DNA of 49,572 nucleotides from contig JAFTHZ010000021.1 of NCBI GenBank assembly GCA_017457155.1, forward strand, positions 1 through 49,572. The letters are read 5' to 3'. Position numbers and translations under genes: made by a program. The notes below the pieces were generated by a model. It was not told the origin of the DNA. It worked only from the letters and a program-made list of their open reading frames with translations, and did not search any database. Shown here piece by piece: positions 7,980 through 16,063 of the stretch; positions within the stretch are counted from its first letter, which is position 1; every line of letters begins with the position of its first letter. This stretch comes from Ruminococcus sp. Its GTDB lineage: Bacteria > Bacillota > Clostridia > Oscillospirales > Acutalibacteraceae.

Positions 7980-8816
7980 TCAGGCTTTTTCAAATCCGAC
8001 AAGCATACCGCCTTTTTCTGCATAGAAAGAACACAGGCCTCTGCATTTGTTGATTTCAATTTTTGCCCCTTTGATTTTCTCCTGAATCATCTGCTTGAAT
8101 TTCTGTGCAGCAGTTTCATTTTCGCAGTGGTCAATAAATACCTTGCCTCCTGAAAATCCCATCTCTATCATTCGCTTTATCATAGCATTGAGGGATTTCT
8201 CCTGTCCTCTGCATTTGTCCAGAGGCTCCAGATCTCCTTGGTCGCTGGCCTTGCCCACAACTCTGATGCCCAGCAGTCCTGCAGCCTTCGCAACCAAGGG
8301 GCTGACTCTGCCGTTGTTGGCCAGATTGTTCATGGATTCAAGCATAAACACAAGTCCTGTCCTGTGATAGTATGCAGCGGTTTCTTTGCATACTGTCACA
8401 AAGTCCCTGCTTTCCTTGATAAGCTCGTGAGCCTTCTCTATGAGCAGTCGCATATGAGGTCCTGCGGTTAGGGAGTTTAGCACAAATACCTTTCGGTCGG
8501 GGTGTTCCTTCTCGTATGTATCCTTAGCAGCCATAGCAGCGTTATAGCAGCCGGAGAGTGTGGCTGTGATAGTAATGCAAATTATGTATTTTGCATCCCC
8601 GAATGCTCTGAGCCAGTCAGATGTATTGGGACAGGATGTTGAGGACTTTCCTCTGTATCCGTTGAGGTACTCAACCATAGATGCCACATCCAGATTGTTA
8701 TCGTCAGTGAATTCTTTATCTTTTGTAATAATTCTCAGGGGAGAGTAGTCAAACTCGCCGCCCTCAAGTCTTGTCAGGTCTGCTGATGAATCAGTTACGA
8801 TTTTAATTTTTTCCAT
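7980..8816 (-). CDS. DegV family fatty-acid-binding protein
   Basis: A 278-residue cytosolic DegV/FakB-like protein that binds a fatty acid, in FakB proteins for phosphorylation by FakA. The N-terminal VTDSSADL strand, the SSTSCPNTSDW loop contacting the ligand carboxylate, and a conserved NSLTAGPH segment are present. The start MEKIKIVTD has AGGGAG upstream; the longer reading to 8891 has none. No FakA/Dak-domain kinase lies next to it. It is single, with a repeat-like operator 110 bases upstream (8928-8959). Confidence 0.9.
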   Translation of the reverse strand: MEKIKIVTDSSADLTRLEGGEFDYSPLRIITKDKEFTDDNNLDVASMVEYLNGYRGKSSTSCPNTSDWLRAFGDAKYIICITITATLSGCYNAAMAAKDTYEKEHPDRKVFVLNSLTAGPHMRLLIEKAHELIKESRDFVTVCKETAAYYHRTGLVFMLESMNNLANNGRVSPLVAKAAGLLGIRVVGKASDQGDLEPLDKCRGQEKSLNAMIKRMIEMGFSGGKVFIDHCENETAAQKFKQMIQEKIKGAKIEINKCRGLCSFYAEKGGMLVGFEKA

Positions 8817-8927
8817 TGTGTATCTCCCTGATAGTATAGTCTTCTTTTGAAAGCGCAATTTCATTATATTTGTCCTTCGGATTAAGTGCAATCTACTGGT
8901 GGTTTTCAGACTATAATATGGAATTCA

Positions 8928-8959
8928 CCTTGGTAGAGGGGTTCTGATCCTGTTCTACC
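8928..8959. promoter_or_regulatory. Shared 32-bp operator-like motif, copy A
   Basis: It begins CCTTGGTAGAGGG and ends GTTCTACC; GGTAGA and TTCTACC are inverted halves. A copy with the same ends and the same total length lies at 19282-19313. A further GGTAGG half-site follows at 8962. It lies between divergent degV (minus) and the BlaI/BlaR1 operon (plus). The regulator is unknown. Confidence 0.55.
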
Positions 8960-9043
8960 AATGGTAGGATTGGCTTGAATACTGGCTTTTTGGGAACTAA
9001 ATAGGCATAGGGGAATCGGATATGCTTGAGAGCATATTATTTG

Positions 9044-9072
9044 TTGACATGAGCTGACTAATGTGTTAGACT
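9044..9072 (+). promoter_or_regulatory. Promoter of BlaI/BlaR1-like operon with internal dyad
   Basis: TTGACA at 9044-9049 and TAGACT at 9067-9072 with a 17-base spacer. The dyad CTAA-TGTG-TTAG (9058-9069) fills the spacer and enters the -10. That is where a BlaI/MecI-family repressor would block RNA polymerase. Operator assignment is inference from position, since the operon encodes such a repressor. Confidence 0.6.
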
Positions 9073-9121
9073 AAAATTGTAAATAAACTCAGAAACAAAA
9101 TAATCAATAGGAGGGGCCTAT

Positions 9122-9640
9122 ATGGAGTTTTCTGTCGTAACAGAATATAACTACAAACGTAGGGTCAGATTCACTGACTACTATTCAACTCACCGGGTTA
9201 TACTCTGGGTGCTCATAGGCATTTTCGCATTGTATGGTATATACTGGATTCGTGATATGATTCTTAATGGGGTATGGTTATATTATAACCTTTTTCCTTT
9301 GATCTACTGTTTGTTCTTCATCATTTTGCTTGTGTTTTCTTATTTCATTCTCCCCAGAATCAGACTCAGAAAGTCAGACGCCAACAACCTTACTTGCACT
9401 CTGACCTTCAATGAAGATGCTTTTGTAATGGTCACAGATTCACCTCTTGTTCAGGAGAACAGCAGAATAAGCTATGAACAGATATATAAGGTTGCCGAAG
9501 GCAAGGAGGATATGTACATCTTCCTCACAAAGCGTAACGCTTTGATTGTCGACAAAAGCGGATTTGTTCAGGGGGATGAGTCTAAGCTGAAAGCCTTCCT
9601 TTCAACAAAGCTTGATAAGAAGAAAATAAGATTCAAATGA
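9122..9640 (+). CDS. YcxB-like membrane protein
   Basis: A 172-residue membrane protein with two hydrophobic segments near the N terminus (about 29-47 and 59-80). A soluble C-terminal domain (about 85-172) includes TLTFNEDAFVMVTDS, ISYEQIYKVAEGKEDMYIFLTKRNALIVDK, the pattern of YcxB/PH-like domains. It has an AGGAGG ribosome site and is the first gene of the operon with the BlaI-like repressor and BlaR1-like protease. It is therefore probably a regulated target, perhaps envelope-stress related (inference). Confidence 0.7.
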   Translation: MEFSVVTEYNYKRRVRFTDYYSTHRVILWVLIGIFALYGIYWIRDMILNGVWLYYNLFPLIYCLFFIILLVFSYFILPRIRLRKSDANNLTCTLTFNEDAFVMVTDSPLVQENSRISYEQIYKVAEGKEDMYIFLTKRNALIVDKSGFVQGDESKLKAFLSTKLDKKKIRFK

Positions 9641-9659
9641 AATATAGAGGGTTCGGATT

Positions 9660-10022
9660 ATGAATGTACCAAAGATTTTTGAGAGCGAATACAGGTTCTG
9701 CCTTGTGTTGTGGGAGTGTGAGCCCATCAGAAGCGCCGACCTTGCAAGGATCTGCAAGGATAAGCTTGGATGGTCACGAACAACTACATATACCGTTATC
9801 AAGAGACTTTGTGACAGGGGAGTACTGGAGAATAACGACAGCACAATCACCTCCCTTGTGTCTAAGGAAGAGGCTCAGATATCGGAGATAGACGAACTTG
9901 TTGAGAAGAAATTTGAGGGTTCCTTGCCTGCTTTTATCGCGGCATTCTCCAAGGGAAGAAAGTTGTGCGACGAGGATATAGATGCCCTGCGCAAGCTTAT
10001 TGAAGGAGCAGAAAAGCCATGA
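9660..10022 (+). CDS. BlaI/MecI/CopY-family transcriptional repressor
   Basis: A 120-residue winged-helix repressor. Family marks are the N-terminal ESEYRFCLVLWECEPI and the recognition region KLGWSRTTTYTVIKRLCDRG. A linker with acidic residues is where BlaR1-type proteases cleave relatives, and a C-terminal helical dimerisation region follows. It overlaps the BlaR1-like gene by four bases (ATGA), so the two are translationally coupled. It probably binds the CTAA-TGTG-TTAG dyad upstream of the operon. Confidence 0.9.
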   Translation: MNVPKIFESEYRFCLVLWECEPIRSADLARICKDKLGWSRTTTYTVIKRLCDRGVLENNDSTITSLVSKEEAQISEIDELVEKKFEGSLPAFIAAFSKGRKLCDEDIDALRKLIEGAEKP

Positions 10023-11374
10023 CGAAGCTGTTTCTTTCTGTTGCAGATATAAGCGTTACCGCGGGATTTGTGGTGATAGCTGTTGTTATCCTGAGATTTT
10101 TGCTCAGGAGAGCTCCTCGCTGGATAACCTGCGGAATGTGGGGAATGGTGGGGCTCAGGCTGTTGATGCCATTCTCTGTTGAGAGTCCCTTGTCTTTGAT
10201 TCCTAAGAATTCCGTGGATATGACTGAGATTGCAGCAGGTTCCGAAAGTATAGTTCATTCTGCCTCGTCTGTTGTCAGTGGTGCACCCACTGTTACGACA
10301 CAATCACTGTTTTCTGAGGAGCCTTTGAATATACTATCAATTATTTCTCTGGTATGGATTACGGGTGCAGTTATTTTTATCCTTTATGGTATAGTCAGCT
10401 ATCTTGTCCTGTGTCTTCGTGTGAGAGATGCGGTTGTCTTCAAGGATAATATATATCAGAGCGAGAAGGTTACATCTCCTTTTGTAAAGGGTATTTTCAG
10501 ACCACGGATATATATTCCCTACAATTTAAGACCCGGAGTACGCAATCTTGTGGTTGCTCACGAGAAGGTCCATATCAGCCGACTGGACCATCTGGTCAAA
10601 CCCTTAGGATTTTTTCTTTTGGGGGTTCACTGGTTCAATCCTTTGGTATGGATTGCCTATGTTCTGTTGAGCAGAGATATTGAGGTCGCCTGTGACGAGA
10701 GGGTGATAAGAAAATCAAAGCTCAGTTTTCGCAAGAGATATGCTATGGCACTTCTGGAATGTACAGTGCCGCACCATAGATTTTCTGTGTGCCCTGTGGC
10801 ATTTGGCGAGGTAGGGGTAAAGGATAGAATAAAAAACACCCTGAACTACAGAAATCCCGCTACCTGCGCGGTTGTCTTTGCTTTGGTATTTGTAATCTGT
10901 ATTTCTGTTGGATTTCTGACAGATCCCATATCCGCTGAAGCGGTGATTTCTATGACTTCTCCTATGTCAGGTGCAAGGCATATTTATGGTGATGTATCAT
11001 CAGCACAGGTGGTGTGCACACAGCCTTCTACTGCGGTTGAGACTGATCCCTCAAAAAACATGTCCACTCAGGCTGCGACAGAACAGTCCTATGACGAAGA
11101 ATATGTATACTATGAATACTACGAGGAAGATACGGAGGATTATCTTGCCGATCTGGAGATTGAAGAGATCACGCTTCCTCCGTTTGAGTCTCATGTTAAG
11201 TACAGAGAGCGTTCGTATACGTCCGTCATTGATGGCATCGCTACATTCCCTGATACGGTCAGCTCGCCATGGGATAGTGTGAACAAGGGACTTCCCGATA
11301 TTAATAACAAAAATCTGGGAACAAACGTGAGTCTCCACTATGATGCTACGCCTATTGTTATCTTCCCTGATTGA
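10019..11374 (+). CDS. BlaR1-like M56 membrane metallopeptidase
   Basis: A 451-residue transmembrane zinc protease of family M56. Zinc motif HEKVH (residues 181-185) and the downstream glutamate in DIEVACDERV are intact, between membrane segments at about 5-25, 35-52, 107-130 and 290-310. Family role: on sensing a signal it cleaves the partner BlaI repressor. The extracellular C-terminal part (about 315-451) is short, Thr- and acid-rich (runs of Glu/Tyr/Asp) and lacks the SxxK penicillin-binding sensor domain of true BlaR1, so the signal is not evidently a beta-lactam. Translation is coupled to the repressor gene. Confidence 0.88.
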   Translation: MTKLFLSVADISVTAGFVVIAVVILRFLLRRAPRWITCGMWGMVGLRLLMPFSVESPLSLIPKNSVDMTEIAAGSESIVHSASSVVSGAPTVTTQSLFSEEPLNILSIISLVWITGAVIFILYGIVSYLVLCLRVRDAVVFKDNIYQSEKVTSPFVKGIFRPRIYIPYNLRPGVRNLVVAHEKVHISRLDHLVKPLGFFLLGVHWFNPLVWIAYVLLSRDIEVACDERVIRKSKLSFRKRYAMALLECTVPHHRFSVCPVAFGEVGVKDRIKNTLNYRNPATCAVVFALVFVICISVGFLTDPISAEAVISMTSPMSGARHIYGDVSSAQVVCTQPSTAVETDPSKNMSTQAATEQSYDEEYVYYEYYEEDTEDYLADLEIEEITLPPFESHVKYRERSYTSVIDGIATFPDTVSSPWDSVNKGLPDINNKNLGTNVSLHYDATPIVIFPD

Positions 11375-11396
11375 TTAGCTTTAGAATATATATAAA

Positions 11397-11432
11397 AACA
11401 CCCTGTCATTTGTTTTGATGACAGGGTGTTCT
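11397..11432. terminator. Bidirectional terminator
   Basis: AACACCCTGTCAT (11397-11409) pairs perfectly with ATGACAGGGTGTT (11418-11430), with A runs before and T-rich sequence after. It serves the convergent BlaR1-like gene (+) and the HAD/cyclophilin operon (-). Confidence 0.92.
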
Positions 11433-11435
11433 TTG

Positions 11436-12284
11436 TTATTTTGTGATAGATCTTAACTGGTTCTGATTGATTTCGGTGAGTGTATCGCAGATTGCGATTT
11501 TGCGGATGATGCTTTTCATAGCGCTGTCAAGCTCTCCTGCCTCTCTGTAATCAGCAGGGAAGATGAAGTTTACTCTGTCCTTTATGAGCAACTCCTCAAC
11601 CTTGTGCCTGTCTCCTGTGGGATAGACTGCGATTGACTGTCCGCCATAGGATTGCATCATCTTCATACATGGAACGTCCGAAAGTCCGTCTCCGATGTAT
11701 ATCATATTGCTGAAGGGAACTCGCTTGGAATCATCGGGCATTGAGCGGTTCAGGTCCACATCGTTGGAGACATCAAGCACACCCTTGTTGATTCTGTATA
11801 CAAACTGGGTCTTGTTTGTGTAGTTAACGGCCGTCTTGGGCCATGCGGCGTTGCCTTCTTCGTCATAGTAGAACTCACAGGCGAATATCTCCTTGAACTT
11901 TTTGGCGATGTCTGTGCCCTCGATAATCTCCTTCATACCCGAGGAGATTATGTAGTGCTCTATCTGTACTCCCTGAGAGTTGCCGTACTCGTTTATTCTG
12001 TCAAACCATTCCTCAACACCGGGAAAGAATTCTACTGACTGGCCATGTGCCATAAGCTCCTTGCGTTTGAGAGGTTTGCCGTGGAGACGACTCTGCCTGA
12101 CGGAAGTGTACATATATGCAAGGATTCCGTCCATTTTCTGTTCTCTGCCAAAGTCGTTGGCCTCCTGCCAGAACTCAGAGCTTTTCATACCCAGACTGGG
12201 AATGAACGCAAAGTCCTGCATATCCTTTGTGCTGAGAGTTTTGTCAAAGTCGTACATTATTGCGATTATAGGTTTTTCGCTCAT
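11436..12284 (-). CDS. HAD-superfamily phosphatase
   Basis: A 282-residue HAD hydrolase of the phosphoserine-phosphatase-like type. Motif I is DFDKTLST, motif II Ser lies in YIISSGMKEI, motif III Lys in the middle, and motif IV is IYIGDGLSDVPCM. A helical cap insert follows motif I. Substrate unknown. The start MSEKPIIAI is chosen because AGGAG lies about 9 bases upstream; the extended reading overlaps the upstream cyclophilin gene. It is the last gene of a five-gene minus-strand operon, 28 bases after a cyclophilin. Confidence 0.85.
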   Translation of the reverse strand: MSEKPIIAIMYDFDKTLSTKDMQDFAFIPSLGMKSSEFWQEANDFGREQKMDGILAYMYTSVRQSRLHGKPLKRKELMAHGQSVEFFPGVEEWFDRINEYGNSQGVQIEHYIISSGMKEIIEGTDIAKKFKEIFACEFYYDEEGNAAWPKTAVNYTNKTQFVYRINKGVLDVSNDVDLNRSMPDDSKRVPFSNMIYIGDGLSDVPCMKMMQSYGGQSIAVYPTGDRHKVEELLIKDRVNFIFPADYREAGELDSAMKSIIRKIAICDTLTEINQNQLRSITK

Positions 12285-12312
12285 ACTAACCACTCCTCTT
12301 GCTTGTGGAGAT

Positions 12313-13197
12313 TTACTGTCCGCTGAACTGTTCAATAGTAACAGATTGCAGGATAATATCGGTGACGGGTGTGTTTCTTTCATCTACCTCGGCAGCTGCG
12401 ATGGCATCTACAACCTCCATACCGCTGATTACCTGTCCGAATACGGTGTTGCCTCCTGCGGTGCGACAGGCTCCGTCCAGATGGATGTTTCCGCCGTAGG
12501 TCTCATATAGTGACCACACCTCTTCGGGAATGGCAGTGGCAAGGGGAACACCTCCGCAGTAGTTGTTGACAAAGGATTCCATGTCAGGGTACTCCTTGAC
12601 AAATTTGTTTCCGTATTCATCACAGTACTTTTCGTACTGGCTGGTGTAGTTGTAGTACATCTGCTCGATGTACTCTCTGTCTACAGCTGCGGGGGTAGCT
12701 TGATTTATATAGAACTGGCTGCCGTTGGTGTTTATTCCCGAGTTTGCCATAGCAACTGCACCGCGGATGTTATAGAGTGTGTCGCAGAATTCATCCTCAA
12801 AGTTCTCGCCGAAGGAACTGGTGCCTCCTGTGCCGTCTCCGTTTTCGTAGTCGCCTGTCTGTATAGCAAAGTCGTTGATTGCTCTGTGAAAGGGTACATT
12901 GTTGTACTTGCCGTCGTTTGCAAGAGCAATGAAGTTTTCTACTGCCTTGGGAGCATTTTCGGGGAAGAGTCTCATCGTTATTGTGCCGTAGTTGGTGGTC
13001 AGTACTGCGACAGGCTCGCCAATCTCAGGCAGTTCCAACTGATATCCGATGTAATTCTCCTTGTCGTGTTTGACCAACGGATTGATGACAGGATTATATT
13101 CGGTTATGGGCTCTCTCTTGCATCCCGAAAGGGTAAAGATACAGCTTATGGTGATAAGTAATGTAAGTGCACCGCAAAAATATCTTTTTAGTTTCAT
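12313..13197 (-). CDS. Cyclophilin-type peptidyl-prolyl isomerase lipoprotein (third)
   Basis: A 294-residue lipoprotein catalysing proline cis-trans isomerisation outside the membrane. It has a signal peptide with lipobox LSGC. The cyclophilin domain covers about 60-294 with IQTGDYENGDGTG, VAMANSGINTNGSQFYIN and HLDGACRTAGGNTVFGQV. An insert of about 70 residues (near 175-245) splits the canonical fold. Compared with its two neighbours the substrate-site Phe of the FHR motif (FHRAIND) is kept, but the FFIN motif is FYIN. It is the least conserved of three tandem paralogues. Confidence 0.9.
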   Translation of the reverse strand: MKLKRYFCGALTLLITISCIFTLSGCKREPITEYNPVINPLVKHDKENYIGYQLELPEIGEPVAVLTTNYGTITMRLFPENAPKAVENFIALANDGKYNNVPFHRAINDFAIQTGDYENGDGTGGTSSFGENFEDEFCDTLYNIRGAVAMANSGINTNGSQFYINQATPAAVDREYIEQMYYNYTSQYEKYCDEYGNKFVKEYPDMESFVNNYCGGVPLATAIPEEVWSLYETYGGNIHLDGACRTAGGNTVFGQVISGMEVVDAIAAAEVDERNTPVTDIILQSVTIEQFSGQ

Positions 13198-13215
13198 TGG
13201 TTTTATGTTTTTTGA

Positions 13216-14082
13216 TTATTTTGCTTTATAGGTGGTTATTTCTACTGACTCAAGGATAACGTCCTCGTTGGGTTTGCTGTTCTCATCAACCTCAACACCT
13301 GCGATTGCATCCACAACATCCATGCCCTCGATAACCTGAGCAAATACAGTGTGGCCGCCGCTGGCTCTCAGTGCGCCGTCAAGATGAATGTTGCCGCCGT
13401 TTTTCTCGTACAGAGCCCATACCTCGTCAGAAACCTCGTAGCTGAGGGGAGCGATTCCGCCTGATGCCTCGATGTAAGACTCTACATCAGGATACTGGGA
13501 TTTTACCTGGGCGCCATAAGCGTTGAACATCTGAACATAGCTGTCCTCGAAGGATTTGTACATTGTATCGTAATCATAGCTTGCCTTGTCAAAGCTGTCG
13601 GGACCTGCCTGATTGATGAAGAACTGGCTGCCGTTAGTGTTTACACCAGAGTTAGCCATAGCAACTGAGCCGCGGATATTGTAGAGTGTGTTGCAGAACT
13701 CATCCTCAAATGCTTTGCCATAGGAGCTCTCGCCGCCCGTACCATCGCCCTTCTCATAGTCGCCTGCCTGAATCATAAAGTCGTTGATAACACGATGGAA
13801 GATAGTGTTGTCATACTTGCCGTCCTTTGCAAGTGCGATGAAATTCTCTACTGCCTTGGGAGCGTTCTCGGGGAAGAATCTCCATGTGATATCACCCATG
13901 GATGTGTGCAGGATTGCAATCTCCTCGCCTTCCTTTGGCATTTCCAGCTGATATCCAATTTTGTGTTCGGTGTCGTTTTTGATGTTGGGGTTAAGCTCGG
14001 GCTTGCTGCTGCATCCGCCAAGGGTGAACATACAGCCGATTGCCATAATAAGTACGAGTGAAAGTGCGATTATCTTTTTCAT
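13216..14082 (-). CDS. Cyclophilin-type peptidyl-prolyl isomerase lipoprotein (second)
   Basis: A 288-residue paralogue with lipobox LGGC. Active-site motifs FHRVINDFMIQAGD, SVAMANSGVNTNGSQFFIN and HLDGALRASGGHTVFAQV match active cyclophilins (Arg of FHR, Phe/Gln of SQFF). The same roughly 70-residue insert between SQFF and the HLDG segment is present but differs in sequence. It lies 27 bases after the first paralogue and 18 before the third, in one operon. Likely role: folding of secreted proteins at the outer face of the membrane (inference). Confidence 0.92.
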   Translation of the reverse strand: MKKIIALSLVLIMAIGCMFTLGGCSSKPELNPNIKNDTEHKIGYQLEMPKEGEEIAILHTSMGDITWRFFPENAPKAVENFIALAKDGKYDNTIFHRVINDFMIQAGDYEKGDGTGGESSYGKAFEDEFCNTLYNIRGSVAMANSGVNTNGSQFFINQAGPDSFDKASYDYDTMYKSFEDSYVQMFNAYGAQVKSQYPDVESYIEASGGIAPLSYEVSDEVWALYEKNGGNIHLDGALRASGGHTVFAQVIEGMDVVDAIAGVEVDENSKPNEDVILESVEITTYKAK

Positions 14083-14109
14083 TTTGATTTATCCTTTCTG
14101 TATATGTGA

Positions 14110-15081
14110 TTACTGTGCTGTGTATGTTGTGATCTCTACTGATTCCAGAATTACATCTGTGAGGGGCTTGTCGCTGTCGTTAGTCTCAACGGCTGCGATT
14201 GCATCCACGACATCCATACCTTCAATGACCTGAGCGAATACAGTGTGGCCGCCGCTTGCTCTCAGAGGACCATCAAGGTGGATGTTACCGCCGTTTTCCT
14301 CGTACAGAGCGTATACATCCTCAGAGATTGCATAGTTGAGGGGATAGATACCGCCCATATATCCGGTGATGAAGCTGTCAACATCTGGATAATAGGTAAC
14401 AAACTCCTCGCCATACATTGAAGCATACTGATAATAATAGTTGCCGTAGGTAACGTATGTGCTGTCATACTCAGGTATTGTGGTTCTGTCAAATTTTTCG
14501 GGGCCTGCCTGATTGATGAAGAACTGGCTGCCGTTGGTGTTTACACCGGAGTTAGCCATAGCAACTGAGCCGCGGATGTTGTAGAGTGTGTCACAGAACT
14601 CATCCTCAAAAGCCTCGCCAAAAGCGCTTGTGCCGCCGGTGCCGTCGCTGTTCTCGTAGTCACCTGCCTGAAGCATAAAGTCCTTAATAACACGGTGGAA
14701 GATAGTGTTGTTATACTTGCCGTCCTTTGCAAGTGTGATGAAGTTTTCAACAGCCTTGGGAGCATTCTCGGGGAAGAATCTCCATGTGATGTCGCCCATA
14801 GATGTGTGGAGGATTGCAATCTCCTCGCCATCTTGTGGCATCTCCAGCTGATATCCGATCTTGTGCTCGGTGTCGTGCTTGGTTGTGGGGTTTACCTCAG
14901 GTCTGACAACATCCTCAACAGTGAGTGTGGTGATGCTGGTTGCAGGCTGGGTTGCTGTTGTGGGAGCAGGGGTAGTTGATGTGGGAGCGTCCTCCTTGTT
15001 GTCACAGCCTGTGAGTCCAAGGGCACATCCTGCCACCATGAGAATTGTCATGATAAGACAAAGGTTTCTTCTGAGTTTCAT
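14110..15081 (-). CDS. Cyclophilin-type peptidyl-prolyl isomerase lipoprotein (first)
   Basis: A 323-residue lipoprotein with lipobox LTGC, then a Thr/Pro-rich linker (about 27-60) and a cyclophilin domain with FHRVIKDFMLQAGD, SVAMANSGVNTNGSQFFIN and HLDGPLRASGGHTVFAQV. The start MKLRRNLC has AAAGGA upstream; a TTG six codons earlier is less likely. Close similarity over the catalytic core to the next gene indicates local duplication. Confidence 0.92.
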   Translation of the reverse strand: MKLRRNLCLIMTILMVAGCALGLTGCDNKEDAPTSTTPAPTTATQPATSITTLTVEDVVRPEVNPTTKHDTEHKIGYQLEMPQDGEEIAILHTSMGDITWRFFPENAPKAVENFITLAKDGKYNNTIFHRVIKDFMLQAGDYENSDGTGGTSAFGEAFEDEFCDTLYNIRGSVAMANSGVNTNGSQFFINQAGPEKFDRTTIPEYDSTYVTYGNYYYQYASMYGEEFVTYYPDVDSFITGYMGGIYPLNYAISEDVYALYEENGGNIHLDGPLRASGGHTVFAQVIEGMDVVDAIAAVETNDSDKPLTDVILESVEITTYTAQ

Positions 15082-15117
15082 ATTCTGATTTCCTTTCAAT
15101 TTATCCTTAGAGGAGTT

Positions 15118-15900
15118 TTACTCCAATGTTTCTGTGTGCGTGACTCGGCTGTCAAAGACATAGTCAGTAACGTACTCTGCTCCGCCGACTTCGTCCATTA
15201 TCTCAACTGCTGTGGCAATACTGCAGCCACCTGTGCCGATAACCTCAAATTCAAGGGTGATAAGGGCGGATTCCTTTGTGAAGTCAAATCCGCTGATTGC
15301 AGAAGCGTTGAATTTGATGGTGTTGGAGATGGCGGTGTTGTATACGGTTGAGTAGCCAAGAACAGGGAAGGTATCAGTTGCTTCTGCTTCCTTCAGCTTC
15401 AGCATTGAGCCGTCATAGGTAAGCACCGCCTGAACATTCTCAATACTTTTGGGGGTTTTGAGAAGATATGTGTATGTTACTGTGTCTCCCACGTCCTTGG
15501 GATAACCTGTGTCGCCTACGGTTATGGTGCATCGTTTTGCAGACGAAGAGCCGGGAGCGCCGTTGACGTTATCAACAAGATAATCCTCTCTGGTAGTGGG
15601 GGCTGTTTTATCAGGCAGTCCGTGTGAGCCTCCTTGCTGGCCGGATGTGTTCTTGTCTGTTTTGTCGTAGCCGGAGGTGGGTTTGACTGACGAATCTGAA
15701 TTGCTGTTTTGGGATGCAGCCTCAGTAACAGCATCGTTGGTTTTGGTGTTGATGTTATCTCCCTGTCCCTGTGATTTTGTCGAGAGCGTTACTGCGGCCT
15801 CATCGGGGGTGGCTCCGTTCTGGCCTCCACATCCCGCAAAGGTTGCAGTGCACAAAGCCGCTGCACAGAGTAGGATAGCAATTGTTTTTTTGGCGTTCAT
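15118..15900 (-). CDS. Lipoprotein with cohesin-like domain
   Basis: A 260-residue lipoprotein (lipobox FAGC, around residue 22). A disordered Ser/Thr/Asn/Gly-rich linker (about 25-110) leads to a C-terminal beta-rich domain (about 120-255). That domain begins TITVGDTGYPKDVGDTVTYT and carries ENVQAVLTYDGSMLKLKEAE, IKFNASAISGFDF and ALITLEFEVIG. This ordering is that of cohesin modules, which bind dockerins in cellulosome-like complexes of Ruminococcus and Clostridium. The match is by pattern only. The start chosen (MNAKK) has AAGGAG 7 bases upstream. It is first in the operon with three cyclophilins. Confidence 0.7.
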   Translation of the reverse strand: MNAKKTIAILLCAAALCTATFAGCGGQNGATPDEAAVTLSTKSQGQGDNINTKTNDAVTEAASQNSNSDSSVKPTSGYDKTDKNTSGQQGGSHGLPDKTAPTTREDYLVDNVNGAPGSSSAKRCTITVGDTGYPKDVGDTVTYTYLLKTPKSIENVQAVLTYDGSMLKLKEAEATDTFPVLGYSTVYNTAISNTIKFNASAISGFDFTKESALITLEFEVIGTGGCSIATAVEIMDEVGGAEYVTDYVFDSRVTHTETLE

Positions 15901-16063
15901 TACCATACTCCTTATACTTATTATATATACAAAAACTATTGTACTCTATTTCACATTCATTTTCAATATATATTTTGTAAACGATACTACAGCTTGTGGT
16001 TATATAACCTCTTTCTTTTTCATAAAAATACTTATGAAAGAAAATATAGCGGAGGAAATAAAC

